DNA from: Verrucomicrobiia bacterium
GTDB taxonomy: Bacteria; Verrucomicrobiota; Verrucomicrobiia; Verrucomicrobiales; Akkermansiaceae
Direction of reading: 5' to 3'
Length of the DNA stretch: 64,000 nucleotides
NCBI GenBank assembly: GCA_030430455.1
Contig: JAUIJB010000004.1
Span: 1 to 64,000, forward strand
Below the pieces are notes generated by a model, which was not told the DNA's origin, made no database searches, and saw only the letters and a program-made list of their open reading frames with translations. A program made the position numbers and the translations under genes. This document shows positions 17,302-25,990 of this stretch, in pieces; position 1 is the first letter of the stretch, and each line of letters begins with the position of its first letter.

Positions 17302-18573
17302 TCAGCGCCGTTCTCCCTGCAGCTGTTCGCGGCGGGACCGGACCCGCTGGGCGACGTCGTCGGGCAGCGGGTTGGAGTCGATCCACTGCGTGGCGGCGTC
17401 GAAGTCCTGGCGCATCCAGTATTCGAGCGTCCGCCGGTAGGTCGACGATCGCGCGCCGCTGTCCTGAATCGGGTCGATGTAGCTCACCGCCAGCTCCGGG
17501 TCGCCGCGGAAGGAGTGCCAGACGAACTGGTTGTAGGTCCGGTCGGTGGCATCGGCGGCGTGCCGGTCGAGGAAGTCGGCGGCGGCCCGCGGGTCCTGTG
17601 TGGCCATGCTGTTGGTGATGCCGCGCAGGGCGCTGCTGCGGATGTCGCCGCTTGGCAGGCTCTGGTAATAGGCGAGGGCCTCGCCCTCGGACTCGCGGAG
17701 CCAGCCGCCGATCACGTCGTCGATGACGCCGCCGGCATGTTCGGGATGCTGGTTGACCACCCAGTCGGCGGTCCCGCGCGGGTCGTCCTTGGCGAGCTCG
17801 CCGGCGGCGCGCCGGATCACGCCGCCCTGCAGGCGGCTGTCATCGATCGAGGCGACCCAGGACTTCGTCGCCTCGGGACCGTCGCGGAGGATCCGCGGGA
17901 GGATCGCGCCGAGCGCCTCGCCGCGGCGTTCCGAGTAGGGCATGGCGGCCATCAACTCGGTCGCCCGGGCGGGGTCGTCGGGCGCGAGGCCGCGGATCAC
18001 CCCGATCATCCAGGGGTTGGCGTCGTCGCCCTCGTGGTTGGACTCGGCCCAGGCGATCGCGCCCTCCGGGTCGCTTGATGCCCAGGTCTCGAGGATGGTG
18101 TTGCGGGCGAAGGGGCCGCCGGTATTCTCCTTGGCGTAGTCGAGCGCGGCGTAGGGGTCGAGCTTGGCCCAAGCGGTGAGGATCATGCGATACTCGGAGG
18201 CGCGCGAGTCCTGCAGTCCGAGGTCGCGGAAGGCGTCGACCGCCGACTCGAGCTCGGCGCCGTCGAGCCCGTCGAGAAAGGCGAGCCACGATTCCGCGCG
18301 GGCGATCGCATCGGGCGATTCGAGGAGGTCGGAAATCCGCCGCTGGATCGCCTCCTCATGGCTCTCGCCGGCGGCGGGACGGATGCGCGAGCCGCCCTCG
18401 CGCCCGGCTGCGGTGGCTCTTGGCGGAGTGCGCTCGCGCGACAGCTTGGCAGTTCCCGTGGCGATGGCGGGTCCGTCGTCCGGGTTGGCCGGGGGAGCTG
18501 TGCTGCGGCCGAGGAAGAACGAAGCGGTTGCGGTGGCGAGCAATCCGGCGAACGTGAGCCAGCGGGCGTTCAT
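17302..18573 (-). CDS. WA/DP-repeat protein of verrucomicrobial type, unknown
   Basis: This 423-residue protein has an N-terminal signal or anchor (about 5-22) and a linker rich in Pro and Arg. Then come about eight helical repeats of roughly 30-35 residues built around W(A/V)...DP.(A/G)A..W (for example [14 protein letters not shown]). Such repeat proteins are common in Verrucomicrobiota and have no assigned role; a scaffold for protein contacts is a guess. The mature protein should be outside the cytoplasm. Confidence 0.8.
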   Translation of the reverse strand: MNARWLTFAGLLATATASFFLGRSTAPPANPDDGPAIATGTAKLSRERTPPRATAAGREGGSRIRPAAGESHEEAIQRRISDLLESPDAIARAESWLAFLDGLDGAELESAVDAFRDLGLQDSRASEYRMILTAWAKLDPYAALDYAKENTGGPFARNTILETWASSDPEGAIAWAESNHEGDDANPWMIGVIRGLAPDDPARATELMAAMPYSERRGEALGAILPRILRDGPEATKSWVASIDDSRLQGGVIRRAAGELAKDDPRGTADWVVNQHPEHAGGVIDDVIGGWLRESEGEALAYYQSLPSGDIRSSALRGITNSMATQDPRAAADFLDRHAADATDRTYNQFVWHSFRGDPELAVSYIDPIQDSGARSSTYRRTLEYWMRQDFDAATQWIDSNPLPDDVAQRVRSRREQLQGERR

Positions 18574-18751
18574 GCCCTATCAACGTTGCCGTCGCGTGGA
18601 TTCGTTCACCGGCGACGGGCGCGGCCAAGGACCACCCCGAGAGCCACCACGAGAGCCGCCCCGAGGCCCACCGGCTGGTCCGCTGCGAAGAAGTGGCGGG
18701 TGCGACCAAGGCGCCCGATTGACACCCTTTAGGTCGGGTGAAACAAGTTTT

Positions 18752-18767
18752 TCAATCAAGTGTTTGA
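18752..18767. promoter_or_regulatory. Candidate TetR operator and promoter
   Basis: The 16-mer TCAATCAAGTGTTTGA is an imperfect palindrome (TCAA-n-CA/TG-n-TTGA) placed 15 bp upstream of the TetR start. It overlaps a TTGACA hexamer at 18764-18769. A regulator bound here would shut off its own operon, the usual autoregulation of TetR-linked efflux operons. This is inference from position and symmetry only. Confidence 0.4.
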
Positions 18768-18782
18768 CAGCTGGTGGCAGCC

Positions 18783-19481
18783 ATGGATGGTCGCGGAGTC
18801 GTGACGAGGCAGGCTGCGCAGGGAAAACAACGCGGGGCGACCCGCCGGGAGAGTGGGGCGGAGACCCGCCGCCGGCTGCTCGAGGCGGCCGAGGAGTTGT
18901 TCTCACAGGAGGGCTTCGAGCGCGTCTCGGTTCGCGACATCACCGAGCGGGCCTCGGCCAACGTCGCGGCGATCAATTACCACTTCGGTAGCCGCGAGGG
19001 CCTGGTCGGCCAGGTGATGGCCCGCTACATCAACCCGATCAACGAGGAGCGACTGCGCCTGCTGGATGAGATCGAGGCCCGCCATGGCGACTCACCGCCA
19101 CCACTCGAGGAGGTGATGGATGCCTTCGTCAGGCCCTTCGCCACCCAGGTCAGCCGCAGCGAGTTGTCCGAGCGCTTGTTCTTCAAGTTGATGGCGCGGG
19201 TCTGCGGTGACCAGCTCGCCGAGTTGCCGGCCGAGGTCGAGCGCGGGTTCGAGACGATGCTGGCGCGCTTCCGCGCCGCCTTCCGGCGCTGCCTTCCGGA
19301 GGTGCCCGAGGAGGAACTCACCTGGCGGATCCACTTCGCCGTCGGGGCGATGCTCCACAGCATGGCGCACTGGGAGATGCTGAATCGCTTCTCGCAGGGC
19401 GCGGCGGGGTCGCCGACCACCGAAACCATTCTCAACCGGCTGATCCAGTTCGCCGTCGCCGGCATGAACCAGGGCAGATGA
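18783..19481 (+). CDS. TetR/AcrR-family repressor of RND operon
   Basis: This 232-residue regulator has an N-terminal helix-turn-helix (FERVSVRDITERASANVAAINYHF, split here: VSVRDITERA and VAAINYHFGS, about residues 43-65), where the NYHFGSREGL stretch is the TetR signature. The C-terminal ligand domain resembles that of CecR-like regulators. The ATG at 18783 was chosen over a GTG at 18774. Its stop overlaps the start of the outer-membrane factor gene by 4 bp, so it heads the efflux operon and probably controls it. Confidence 0.92.
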   Translation: MDGRGVVTRQAAQGKQRGATRRESGAETRRRLLEAAEELFSQEGFERVSVRDITERASANVAAINYHFGSREGLVGQVMARYINPINEERLRLLDEIEARHGDSPPPLEEVMDAFVRPFATQVSRSELSERLFFKLMARVCGDQLAELPAEVERGFETMLARFRAAFRRCLPEVPEEELTWRIHFAVGAMLHSMAHWEMLNRFSQGAAGSPTTETILNRLIQFAVAGMNQGR

Positions 19482-20929
19482 AGGCGCGCGTCCCCCACAC
19501 CCTCGCGGGTCCCGGAATCCTCGCCACCGGGATCGTCCCGCTGCTGCTGGCCTCCTGCGTGGTGACCCCGCCGGGGAGCCGGATGAACGAGGCCGGCGCG
19601 GCGCCGGGTGCCTGGACGGCGACCCGCCAGGCCTCCAGCGGGATCGACACCGAGTGGGTCGACCGCTTCGGCGACCGCCGGCTCGGGCAACTGGTCGGCG
19701 AAGCCTACGAGTCCAACCGCGACCTTCGCGCCGCGGCCGCCCGCGTCGAGCGCGCCGCGGCGGTGGCACGCGGTGCCGGGGCGGCCGCCAAGCCGCAGGT
19801 CAACGCCGCGCTCGACGCCAGCCGCCGCAAGCAGAACTTCATCGGCCTGCCGATCGGCGGCGCGCCGGCCGGCGCCGTCCTCAGCTCGATCGCCGAGTCC
19901 TACGGCGCCTCGCTCAACGTCTCGTGGGAGCCGGACCTGTGGGGGCGCATCCGCGCCGGCGAGCAGGCCGCCGTGGCCGAGCTCGAGGGCCAGGGGTGGA
20001 GCTACCGCGCGGCCCGTGCCTCGCTGGCCGCGCAGGTGGTCCGCTCGTGGCTGCTGCTCGCCGAGAGCAACGAGCAGATCCGGCTCGCCGGCGAGGCCCT
20101 GCAGGTGCGCCAGGATACGGCGGATCTCGTACGTGGGCGCTTCGAGAGCGCGGTGGGCGACGGCAGCGGCTCGGCGTCCCAGCTGAGGCTGGCGGAGACC
20201 GACGTGGCCACCGCGCGGGCGGCGCTCGAGCAGCGTCGCGGCGATCGCGACCAGGCCCGGCGCCAGCTCGAGATCCTCCTCGGCCGCTACCCCTCGGCCG
20301 CGCTCAGTGGCGCCGCGGAGCTACCGGGGGTCCCGGCGGTGCCTCCGGCCGGGCTGCCCTCCGAGCTGCTGCTGCGGCGCCCGGACCTGCTCGCCGCCGA
20401 GCGCCGCCTGGCCGCGGCCGGCAAGCGCGAGGACGAGGCGCGGCTCGCGTTCTACCCGAGCTTCCCGCTGACCGCCTCGGGCGGGACCACGACCAGTGCC
20501 CTGCGCAGCATCCTCGACAGCGACTTCGGCGTCTGGTCGATCGCCGGCCGCGCGGCGCAGCCGATCTTCACCGGCGGCCAGCTGAACTCGCAGCTCGACG
20601 CCCGCAGCGCCGAGGAGCAGGAGGCGCTCGCCAACCTCCAGCAGACGGTGCTGAACGGCTTCGGCGAGGTCGAGACCGCGCTGGCGGCCGAGCAGTACCT
20701 GGCCGCCCGGGAGAAGGCGATCGGCGAGGCGCTGGAGCTCGCCCGCGACGGCGCCGAGTCGGCCGAGCGCGACTTCTCGCTCGGCACCGGCGACGTGCTG
20801 ACGCTGCTGGCGTCGCAGAACCGGCGGATCGACCTGGCCACCCAGCAGATCACGCTGCGGCGGCTGCGCCTCGACAACCGGGTGAACCTGCACCTCGCCC
20901 TCGGCGGCGACTACAAGATCCGAAAATGA
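19478..20929 (+). CDS. RND efflux outer-membrane lipoprotein (NodT/OprM type)
   Basis: This 483-residue protein is the outer-membrane channel of a tripartite efflux pump. It has a lipoprotein signal with lipobox LASC (Cys about residue 27), followed by two OEP/TolC repeats with long coiled-coil helices rich in Ala, Glu and Arg. The typical motif SELLLRRPDLLAAERRLAAA (about 292-311) is present. It overlaps both neighbours by 4 bp (ATGA), showing tight coupling with the TetR gene and the membrane fusion protein. Confidence 0.94.
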   Translation: MKARVPHTLAGPGILATGIVPLLLASCVVTPPGSRMNEAGAAPGAWTATRQASSGIDTEWVDRFGDRRLGQLVGEAYESNRDLRAAAARVERAAAVARGAGAAAKPQVNAALDASRRKQNFIGLPIGGAPAGAVLSSIAESYGASLNVSWEPDLWGRIRAGEQAAVAELEGQGWSYRAARASLAAQVVRSWLLLAESNEQIRLAGEALQVRQDTADLVRGRFESAVGDGSGSASQLRLAETDVATARAALEQRRGDRDQARRQLEILLGRYPSAALSGAAELPGVPAVPPAGLPSELLLRRPDLLAAERRLAAAGKREDEARLAFYPSFPLTASGGTTTSALRSILDSDFGVWSIAGRAAQPIFTGGQLNSQLDARSAEEQEALANLQQTVLNGFGEVETALAAEQYLAAREKAIGEALELARDGAESAERDFSLGTGDVLTLLASQNRRIDLATQQITLRRLRLDNRVNLHLALGGDYKIRK

Positions 20930-22185
20930 ACGAAGAGGAAGTGACCAACCACGAGGAGAGCCGCACCGGAGCGATTCATGCGGTGTTCTCCTTCGTGATC
21001 GCGCTGGCGCTGCTGCTGGCCGGCATCGGCTCGATCATCGCCTTCGTGGTGACCAAGCCGGAGCCCGAGAAGAACCCGGGGACCGAACTGGTGCCCACCG
21101 TGAGGGCGCGGCCGATCGAGGAAGTCGACCACCCGGTGGTGATCGAGACCCAGGGCGTGGTGCGCAGCGTGCGCGAGGTCTCGTTGGCGGCGGAGGTGGC
21201 GGGTCGCGTCGTCGCGATCGACCCCCAGCTGATCGAGGGTGGCCGGGTCGAGGAGGGGCAGGTCCTCGTCGAGATCGACTCGGCCGACTACCAGGCCGCC
21301 GTGGCGCGGGCCCGCTCGAACCTCGCCGACGCCGAGCTGGCGCTGGCCCAGGAGCAGGCCCGCCGCAAGCAGGCCGAGCTCGACTGGGCCAAGCTCGGCC
21401 GTGGCGAGCCCGGCGATCTGGTCCTGCGCAAGCCCCAGATCATCGCCGCGGAGGCGCGCATCGACTCGGCCCGCGCCGAGGTCGAGCGTGCCGAGCGCGA
21501 CCTGAGCCGGACCTCGATCGAGGCGCCCTTCGACGCCCGGGTCCGGCGGGCCCAGGTCGAGGTGGGCGCGGTGGTCTCGCCGGGCGCGCCGGTGGCGGAG
21601 TTGTATTCCGGCGACCAACTCGAGGTGCGACTGCCCTTCAGTCTGCTCGACTACGGTTACCTCGACCCCGGTGGCGCGCCCGAGTTCTCGGTGAGCGCGC
21701 GGATCGGCGGCGAGGAGCAGCGCTGGCCGGCGCGGATGGAGCGGCTCGAGGGCGAGGTCGAGAGATCGACGCTGTCCGGCTACGGCATCGCCCGGGTGCT
21801 GCCGAACGAGGCTGGCGGACTGCCGCCGGTCGGCCTCTTCGTCGAGGCCCGGGTCCCCGGCAGGACGCTGGAGGACGCCGTCCAGTTGCCCCGCGCCGCG
21901 GTGCGCGGACGCAACGAGGTGTGGGTCGTCGGCGACCGCGAAACCGGGGAGCCGGGCGATGAATCGGGCGCGGACGGGGACCGCAAGGTGCTCGCCAAGC
22001 GCCGCGTCGACATCCTCCGCTCGGGACGCGACGAGCTGATCGTGACGGGCGACTTCGCCCCCGGCGACATGCTGGTCTTGACCCGCCTCGCCGCCCCGCT
22101 GGTGGGGATGGAGGTCGCGGTGGAGACGGATGGCGGGGAGGGAGCACCATCCGCGGACGGCGGCAACGGAGGGAGGGAGGAGTAG
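20926..22185 (+). CDS. RND efflux membrane fusion protein
   Basis: This 419-residue adaptor bridges the inner-membrane pump and outer-membrane channel. One N-terminal membrane helix (about 20-42) is followed by a lipoyl-like half motif (VSLAAEVAGRVVAIDP), a coiled-coil hairpin (about 120-190) and the second lipoyl half (TSIEAPFDARVRRAQVEVGA). Beta-barrel and membrane-proximal regions follow. An acidic insert (GEPGDESGADGD) interrupts the membrane-proximal domain, and the C-terminus is Gly/Glu-rich. The ATG overlaps the upstream stop by 4 bp. Confidence 0.93.
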   Translation: MNEEEVTNHEESRTGAIHAVFSFVIALALLLAGIGSIIAFVVTKPEPEKNPGTELVPTVRARPIEEVDHPVVIETQGVVRSVREVSLAAEVAGRVVAIDPQLIEGGRVEEGQVLVEIDSADYQAAVARARSNLADAELALAQEQARRKQAELDWAKLGRGEPGDLVLRKPQIIAAEARIDSARAEVERAERDLSRTSIEAPFDARVRRAQVEVGAVVSPGAPVAELYSGDQLEVRLPFSLLDYGYLDPGGAPEFSVSARIGGEEQRWPARMERLEGEVERSTLSGYGIARVLPNEAGGLPPVGLFVEARVPGRTLEDAVQLPRAAVRGRNEVWVVGDRETGEPGDESGADGDRKVLAKRRVDILRSGRDELIVTGDFAPGDMLVLTRLAAPLVGMEVAVETDGGEGAPSADGGNGGREE

Positions 22186-22188
22186 GCG

Positions 22189-25100
22189 ATGGAAGGGGCA
22201 ATCCGATGGTTCAGCCGGAATCACGTCGCCGGCAACTTCCTGATGCTGGCGGTGATCCTCGCCGGCTTCTCGTCGTGGTTCCAGCTGCGCAAGGAGATCT
22301 TCCCCGAGCTGGCGATCGACGCCGTGCTGGTCTCGGTGCCATACCCCAACGCCACCCCGGTCGAGGCCGAGCGCGGCGTCAACGTGCCGGTCGAGGAGGC
22401 GGTGGCCGACCTCGCCGGCATCAAGAAGATCAGCTCGACCGCGGCGCAGAACATCGGAACGGTGACCATCGAGGCCGAGACCGGCACCGACGTCAGCAAG
22501 CTCCTCGACCAGGTGAAGAGCCGGGTCGACGCGATCGACAACTTCCCCGAGGAGGCGGAGAAGCCGATCATCGAGGAGATCGTGGTGAAGAGCCCGGTGC
22601 TCAAGATCGCCATCACCACCGACCGGGTGGCCGACGAGATGACGATGAACCGCCTCGCCGAGCAGATCCGCGACGACCTCCTCGTCCACGAGATGCCGCC
22701 GGCCGAGGGGGTCTTCGGGTTCCTCGCCAACCTGTTCGCCGGCAAGGCGAGGATCTCACAGGTCGAGGTCTCGGGCACGCGCGACTACGAGCTCTCCATC
22801 GAGGTGTCCGAGGAGCGCCTGCGCGAGCTCGGCGTGAGCCATGCCGAGGTCGCCGAGGCCGTGCGGCGGACCTCGGTCGACCTGCCCGGCGGGTCGATCC
22901 GCACCGAGGGCGGCGAGATCATCCTGCGCGCGCTCGGCAAGCGCTTCACCGCCGAGGAGTTCCGCACCGTGCCGGTGGCGACCCGCGAGGACGGCTCGCG
23001 GATCCTGCTCGAGGAGGTCGCGACGGTGATCGACGGCTTCGAGGACGTCGACCTGTCGACCCGCTTCGACGGCAAGCCCACCGCGCTGGTGAACGTGTTC
23101 CGCGTCGGCAACGAGGACACCCTGCGGCTGGTGAAGGTCGTCGAGGACTACATCGAGACCTCGGCCGGCCGGCTGCCCGAGGGCGTGACCTTGTCGATCT
23201 GGAACGACCAGAGCGAGTACCTCCAGGGGCGCCTCGACCTGCTGTTCAAGAACGCCGGCTTCGGCCTGCTGCTGGTGCTGCTCGTGCTCGCCCTGTTCCT
23301 GAGGCCCTCGCTGGCCTTTCTCGTGGCGCTGGGCATCCCGGTGTCCTTCGCCGGCGGCCTGTGGCTGATGCCGATGCTCGGGATCTCCATCAACATGATC
23401 TCGCTGTTCTCCTTCATCCTGGTGCTGGGGATCGTGGTCGACGACGCCATCGTGACGGGCGAGAATGTCTACTCGCGGATTCAGCACGGCGAACACCCGC
23501 AGGTGGCCAGCTGGAAGGGGACCCACGAGGTCGGCACGGTGGTCGTCTTCGGCGTGCTCACGACCATGGTGGCCTTCACCCCGATGCTCGGCCTGAGCGG
23601 CGTGAGCGGCAAGATCTGGCCGAACATCCCGCTGGTGGTGATCCCGACCCTTGCCTTCTCGCTGGTGCAGTCGAAGTTCGTGCTTCCGGCCCACCTCGCG
23701 CTGCTCGCACCGCGCCGCGAGGAGCGCCCGCGCAACCCGATCTTCCGCCTGCAGCGCCACGTCGCCGACGGCCTCGAGCGCTTCATCGACAAGGTCTACC
23801 GCCCGGCGCTCGGCTTCTGCCTGAACTGGCGCTACGTCACCATCGCCGGCTTCATCGCGCTGCTCTTCGCGACGCTCGGCTTCGTCGCCGGCGGGCGGAT
23901 GAAGTTCAAGTTCTTCCCCGACGTCGAGGGCGACGTGGTCTCGGCGAAGTTCGAGCTCGGCCTCGGCGCCCCCTTTGCCGACACGCAGGACGCCGCGCGC
24001 CGGATCGAGGCGGCGGCCGAGGCCGCGGCGGCGCACTTCGGGGAGCTCGAGGGCAAGCCGGCGCTGCGTCACTTCCTGACCAGCGCGGGGAACCAGCCCT
24101 TCATCACCAGCTTCGCGCCCGACGGCCCGCCGCGCGGCACCCACCTCGGCGAGGTCACCGTGGAACTGATCCCGGCGGCCGACCGGGACTTCGGCTCCGA
24201 CGAGTTCATCGACATCTGGCGCGGGAAGATGGGCAACATCCCCGGGCTCGCCGAGCTGACGGTGACCACCGAGACCGCGGCCGGGGGCAATGCCATCGAC
24301 CTCAACCTCACCGGCGACGACCTCGGCCGCCTGCGCGAGGCGACCGAGTGGGTCAAGCAGCGCCTCGACGACTTCGAGGGCGTGGTCGAGATCTCCGACT
24401 CCGACCGCGTCGGCAAGGACGAGCTGCAGCTGATCCGGCTGACCCCGGCCGGGCGCGCCGCCGGCTTGACGCTGCGCGACGTCGCCGCGCAGGTGCGCGC
24501 CGCCTTCTACGGCGACGAGGCCCAGCGCCTGCAGCGCGGCCGCGACGAGGTGAAGGTGATGATCCGCTTCCCGGAGGAGGACCGGCGCACGCTGGACTCG
24601 CTCGAGGAAATGAAGATCCGCACCCGGCTCGGCGAGGAGATCCCCTTCCGCCAGGTCGTCGAGTACGACTTCGGCCGCGGCCCCGCGGTGATCAATCGCA
24701 CCGACCGCCGGCGCTCGATCAAGATCACCGCGGACACCGTGGGGGAGACCAACGGCACCGAGGTCTCGGCCGACCTGGAGGCGAACACCCTCTCCCAGCT
24801 GTCATCCCGCTTTCCCGGGGTCAACTACGCCTTCGAGGGCGAGCAGAAGGACCAGGCCGACAGCGTGCGCGAGATCGGCACCGGCTTCCTCGGCGCGCTG
24901 GTGATCATGTACGTGCTGATCGCCGTCCCGCTGCGCTCCTACTGGCAGCCGCTGATCATCATGTCGGTGATCCCCTTCGGCATCATCGGCGCGATCGGCG
25001 GCCACGTGCTGCTCGGCATGAACCTGTCGATCATGTCGATGTGCGGTCTGGTCGCGCTGGCCGGGGTGGTGGTGAACGACTCGCTGGTGCTGGTCGACTA

Positions 25101-25416
25101 CGTCAACCGCCACCGCAGCGAGTCGGCGACCATCCGCGAGGCGGCGGTGACCGCCGGCGGGCGCCGGTTCCGGGCGATCCTGCTCACCTCGCTGACCACC
25201 TTTGCGGGCCTCATGCCGATGCTGCTCGAGACCGACATGCAGGCGCGCTTCCTGATCCCGATGGCGGTCTCGCTCGGCTTCGGCATCCTCTTCGCCACGG
25301 TCATCACCCTGTTCCTGGTGCCGAGCATTTACCTCCTGCTCGAGGACGTCCGCCGCCTGCCCGGGCGGCTGCGACGCCGCTTCGGCTCGCGGGGCGGGGT
25401 GGCGGAGGGCGCCTGA
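22189..25416 (+). CDS. RND efflux transporter permease (AcrB-type)
   Basis: This 1075-residue inner-membrane protein is the proton-driven pump of the system. It has the RND pattern of one N-terminal helix, a large periplasmic loop, six helices, a second large loop and six more helices. Helix 4 carries the conserved acidic pair in LGIVVDDAIVTGENV (about 411-425), needed for proton relay. The opening FSRNHVAGNFLML groups it with acriflavin-resistance-like pumps rather than the heavy-metal CusA type. It starts 3 bp after the fusion-protein stop. The substrate cannot be inferred. Confidence 0.95.
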   Translation: MEGAIRWFSRNHVAGNFLMLAVILAGFSSWFQLRKEIFPELAIDAVLVSVPYPNATPVEAERGVNVPVEEAVADLAGIKKISSTAAQNIGTVTIEAETGTDVSKLLDQVKSRVDAIDNFPEEAEKPIIEEIVVKSPVLKIAITTDRVADEMTMNRLAEQIRDDLLVHEMPPAEGVFGFLANLFAGKARISQVEVSGTRDYELSIEVSEERLRELGVSHAEVAEAVRRTSVDLPGGSIRTEGGEIILRALGKRFTAEEFRTVPVATREDGSRILLEEVATVIDGFEDVDLSTRFDGKPTALVNVFRVGNEDTLRLVKVVEDYIETSAGRLPEGVTLSIWNDQSEYLQGRLDLLFKNAGFGLLLVLLVLALFLRPSLAFLVALGIPVSFAGGLWLMPMLGISINMISLFSFILVLGIVVDDAIVTGENVYSRIQHGEHPQVASWKGTHEVGTVVVFGVLTTMVAFTPMLGLSGVSGKIWPNIPLVVIPTLAFSLVQSKFVLPAHLALLAPRREERPRNPIFRLQRHVADGLERFIDKVYRPALGFCLNWRYVTIAGFIALLFATLGFVAGGRMKFKFFPDVEGDVVSAKFELGLGAPFADTQDAARRIEAAAEAAAAHFGELEGKPALRHFLTSAGNQPFITSFAPDGPPRGTHLGEVTVELIPAADRDFGSDEFIDIWRGKMGNIPGLAELTVTTETAAGGNAIDLNLTGDDLGRLREATEWVKQRLDDFEGVVEISDSDRVGKDELQLIRLTPAGRAAGLTLRDVAAQVRAAFYGDEAQRLQRGRDEVKVMIRFPEEDRRTLDSLEEMKIRTRLGEEIPFRQVVEYDFGRGPAVINRTDRRRSIKITADTVGETNGTEVSADLEANTLSQLSSRFPGVNYAFEGEQKDQADSVREIGTGFLGALVIMYVLIAVPLRSYWQPLIIMSVIPFGIIGAIGGHVLLGMNLSIMSMCGLVALAGVVVNDSLVLVDYVNRHRSESATIREAAVTAGGRRFRAILLTSLTTFAGLMPMLLETDMQARFLIPMAVSLGFGILFATVITLFLVPSIYLLLEDVRRLPGRLRRRFGSRGGVAEGA

Positions 25417-25459
25417 TTCGAACCTTGAGCGGGGTTCTCCGGACGGCTTCAATGGCCGG

Positions 25460-25939
25460 ATGAATCCGCGGTTCGCCGGGCTTCCGGTCCTTCTGCTCAC
25501 GGTGCTGCCGGCGACCGGCGCGAGCCTGTTTCCACAGCCGGGCGAGGAGGCCCGTCTCTCGACCGAGTTCCACGAGGTTTCCGGAACCCTGCGGGTGATC
25601 GACGGCGACAGCCTGATGGTGGAGAACTTCACCTACGACGGCGGCGGCCCGGCGGTTTATTTCTACCTCGGTGAGAGCGACAGCCCCGCGGCCTTCGGCT
25701 CCGGCATCCCGATCGGCCCGCTGCTCTCCGGGACGGTCTTCGATGGCAGCCAGGCGTCGTTCGCCGTCGACCTCCCGGCCGGGCAGACCTTTGAGGGCTA
25801 CGGCGCGGTGTCGGTGTGGTGCGTCGACTTCCAGGTGTCCTTCGGCTCAGGTGCCTTCGCGCCGGTGCCGGAGCCGGCCGCCGCGGGTTGGCTCGGGATG
25901 GGCGCGGCCTGCGCCATGCTGCGGCGGCGGCGCAGGTGA
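25460..25939 (+). CDS. DM13-domain PEP-CTERM protein
   Basis: This 159-residue exported protein has a signal peptide (about 1-21), a DM13 domain (about 35-130) and a C-terminal PEP-CTERM sorting signal (VPEPAAAGWLGMGAACAML then RRRRR). The DM13 hallmarks are visible: VSGTLRVIDGDSLMVENFTY, GPAVYFYLG and SVWCVDFQVSFG, the last with the single conserved cysteine. DM13 domains have been proposed to be redox or electron-transfer modules. The protein is probably anchored or released at the cell surface by an exosortase, which is not in this window. Confidence 0.85.
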   Translation: MNPRFAGLPVLLLTVLPATGASLFPQPGEEARLSTEFHEVSGTLRVIDGDSLMVENFTYDGGGPAVYFYLGESDSPAAFGSGIPIGPLLSGTVFDGSQASFAVDLPAGQTFEGYGAVSVWCVDFQVSFGSGAFAPVPEPAAAGWLGMGAACAMLRRRRR

Positions 25940-25990
25940 GGGGCGCCGGGTCGCGGGATGGTCGCGTGCCGCAACGCACCGATCCGGCTC

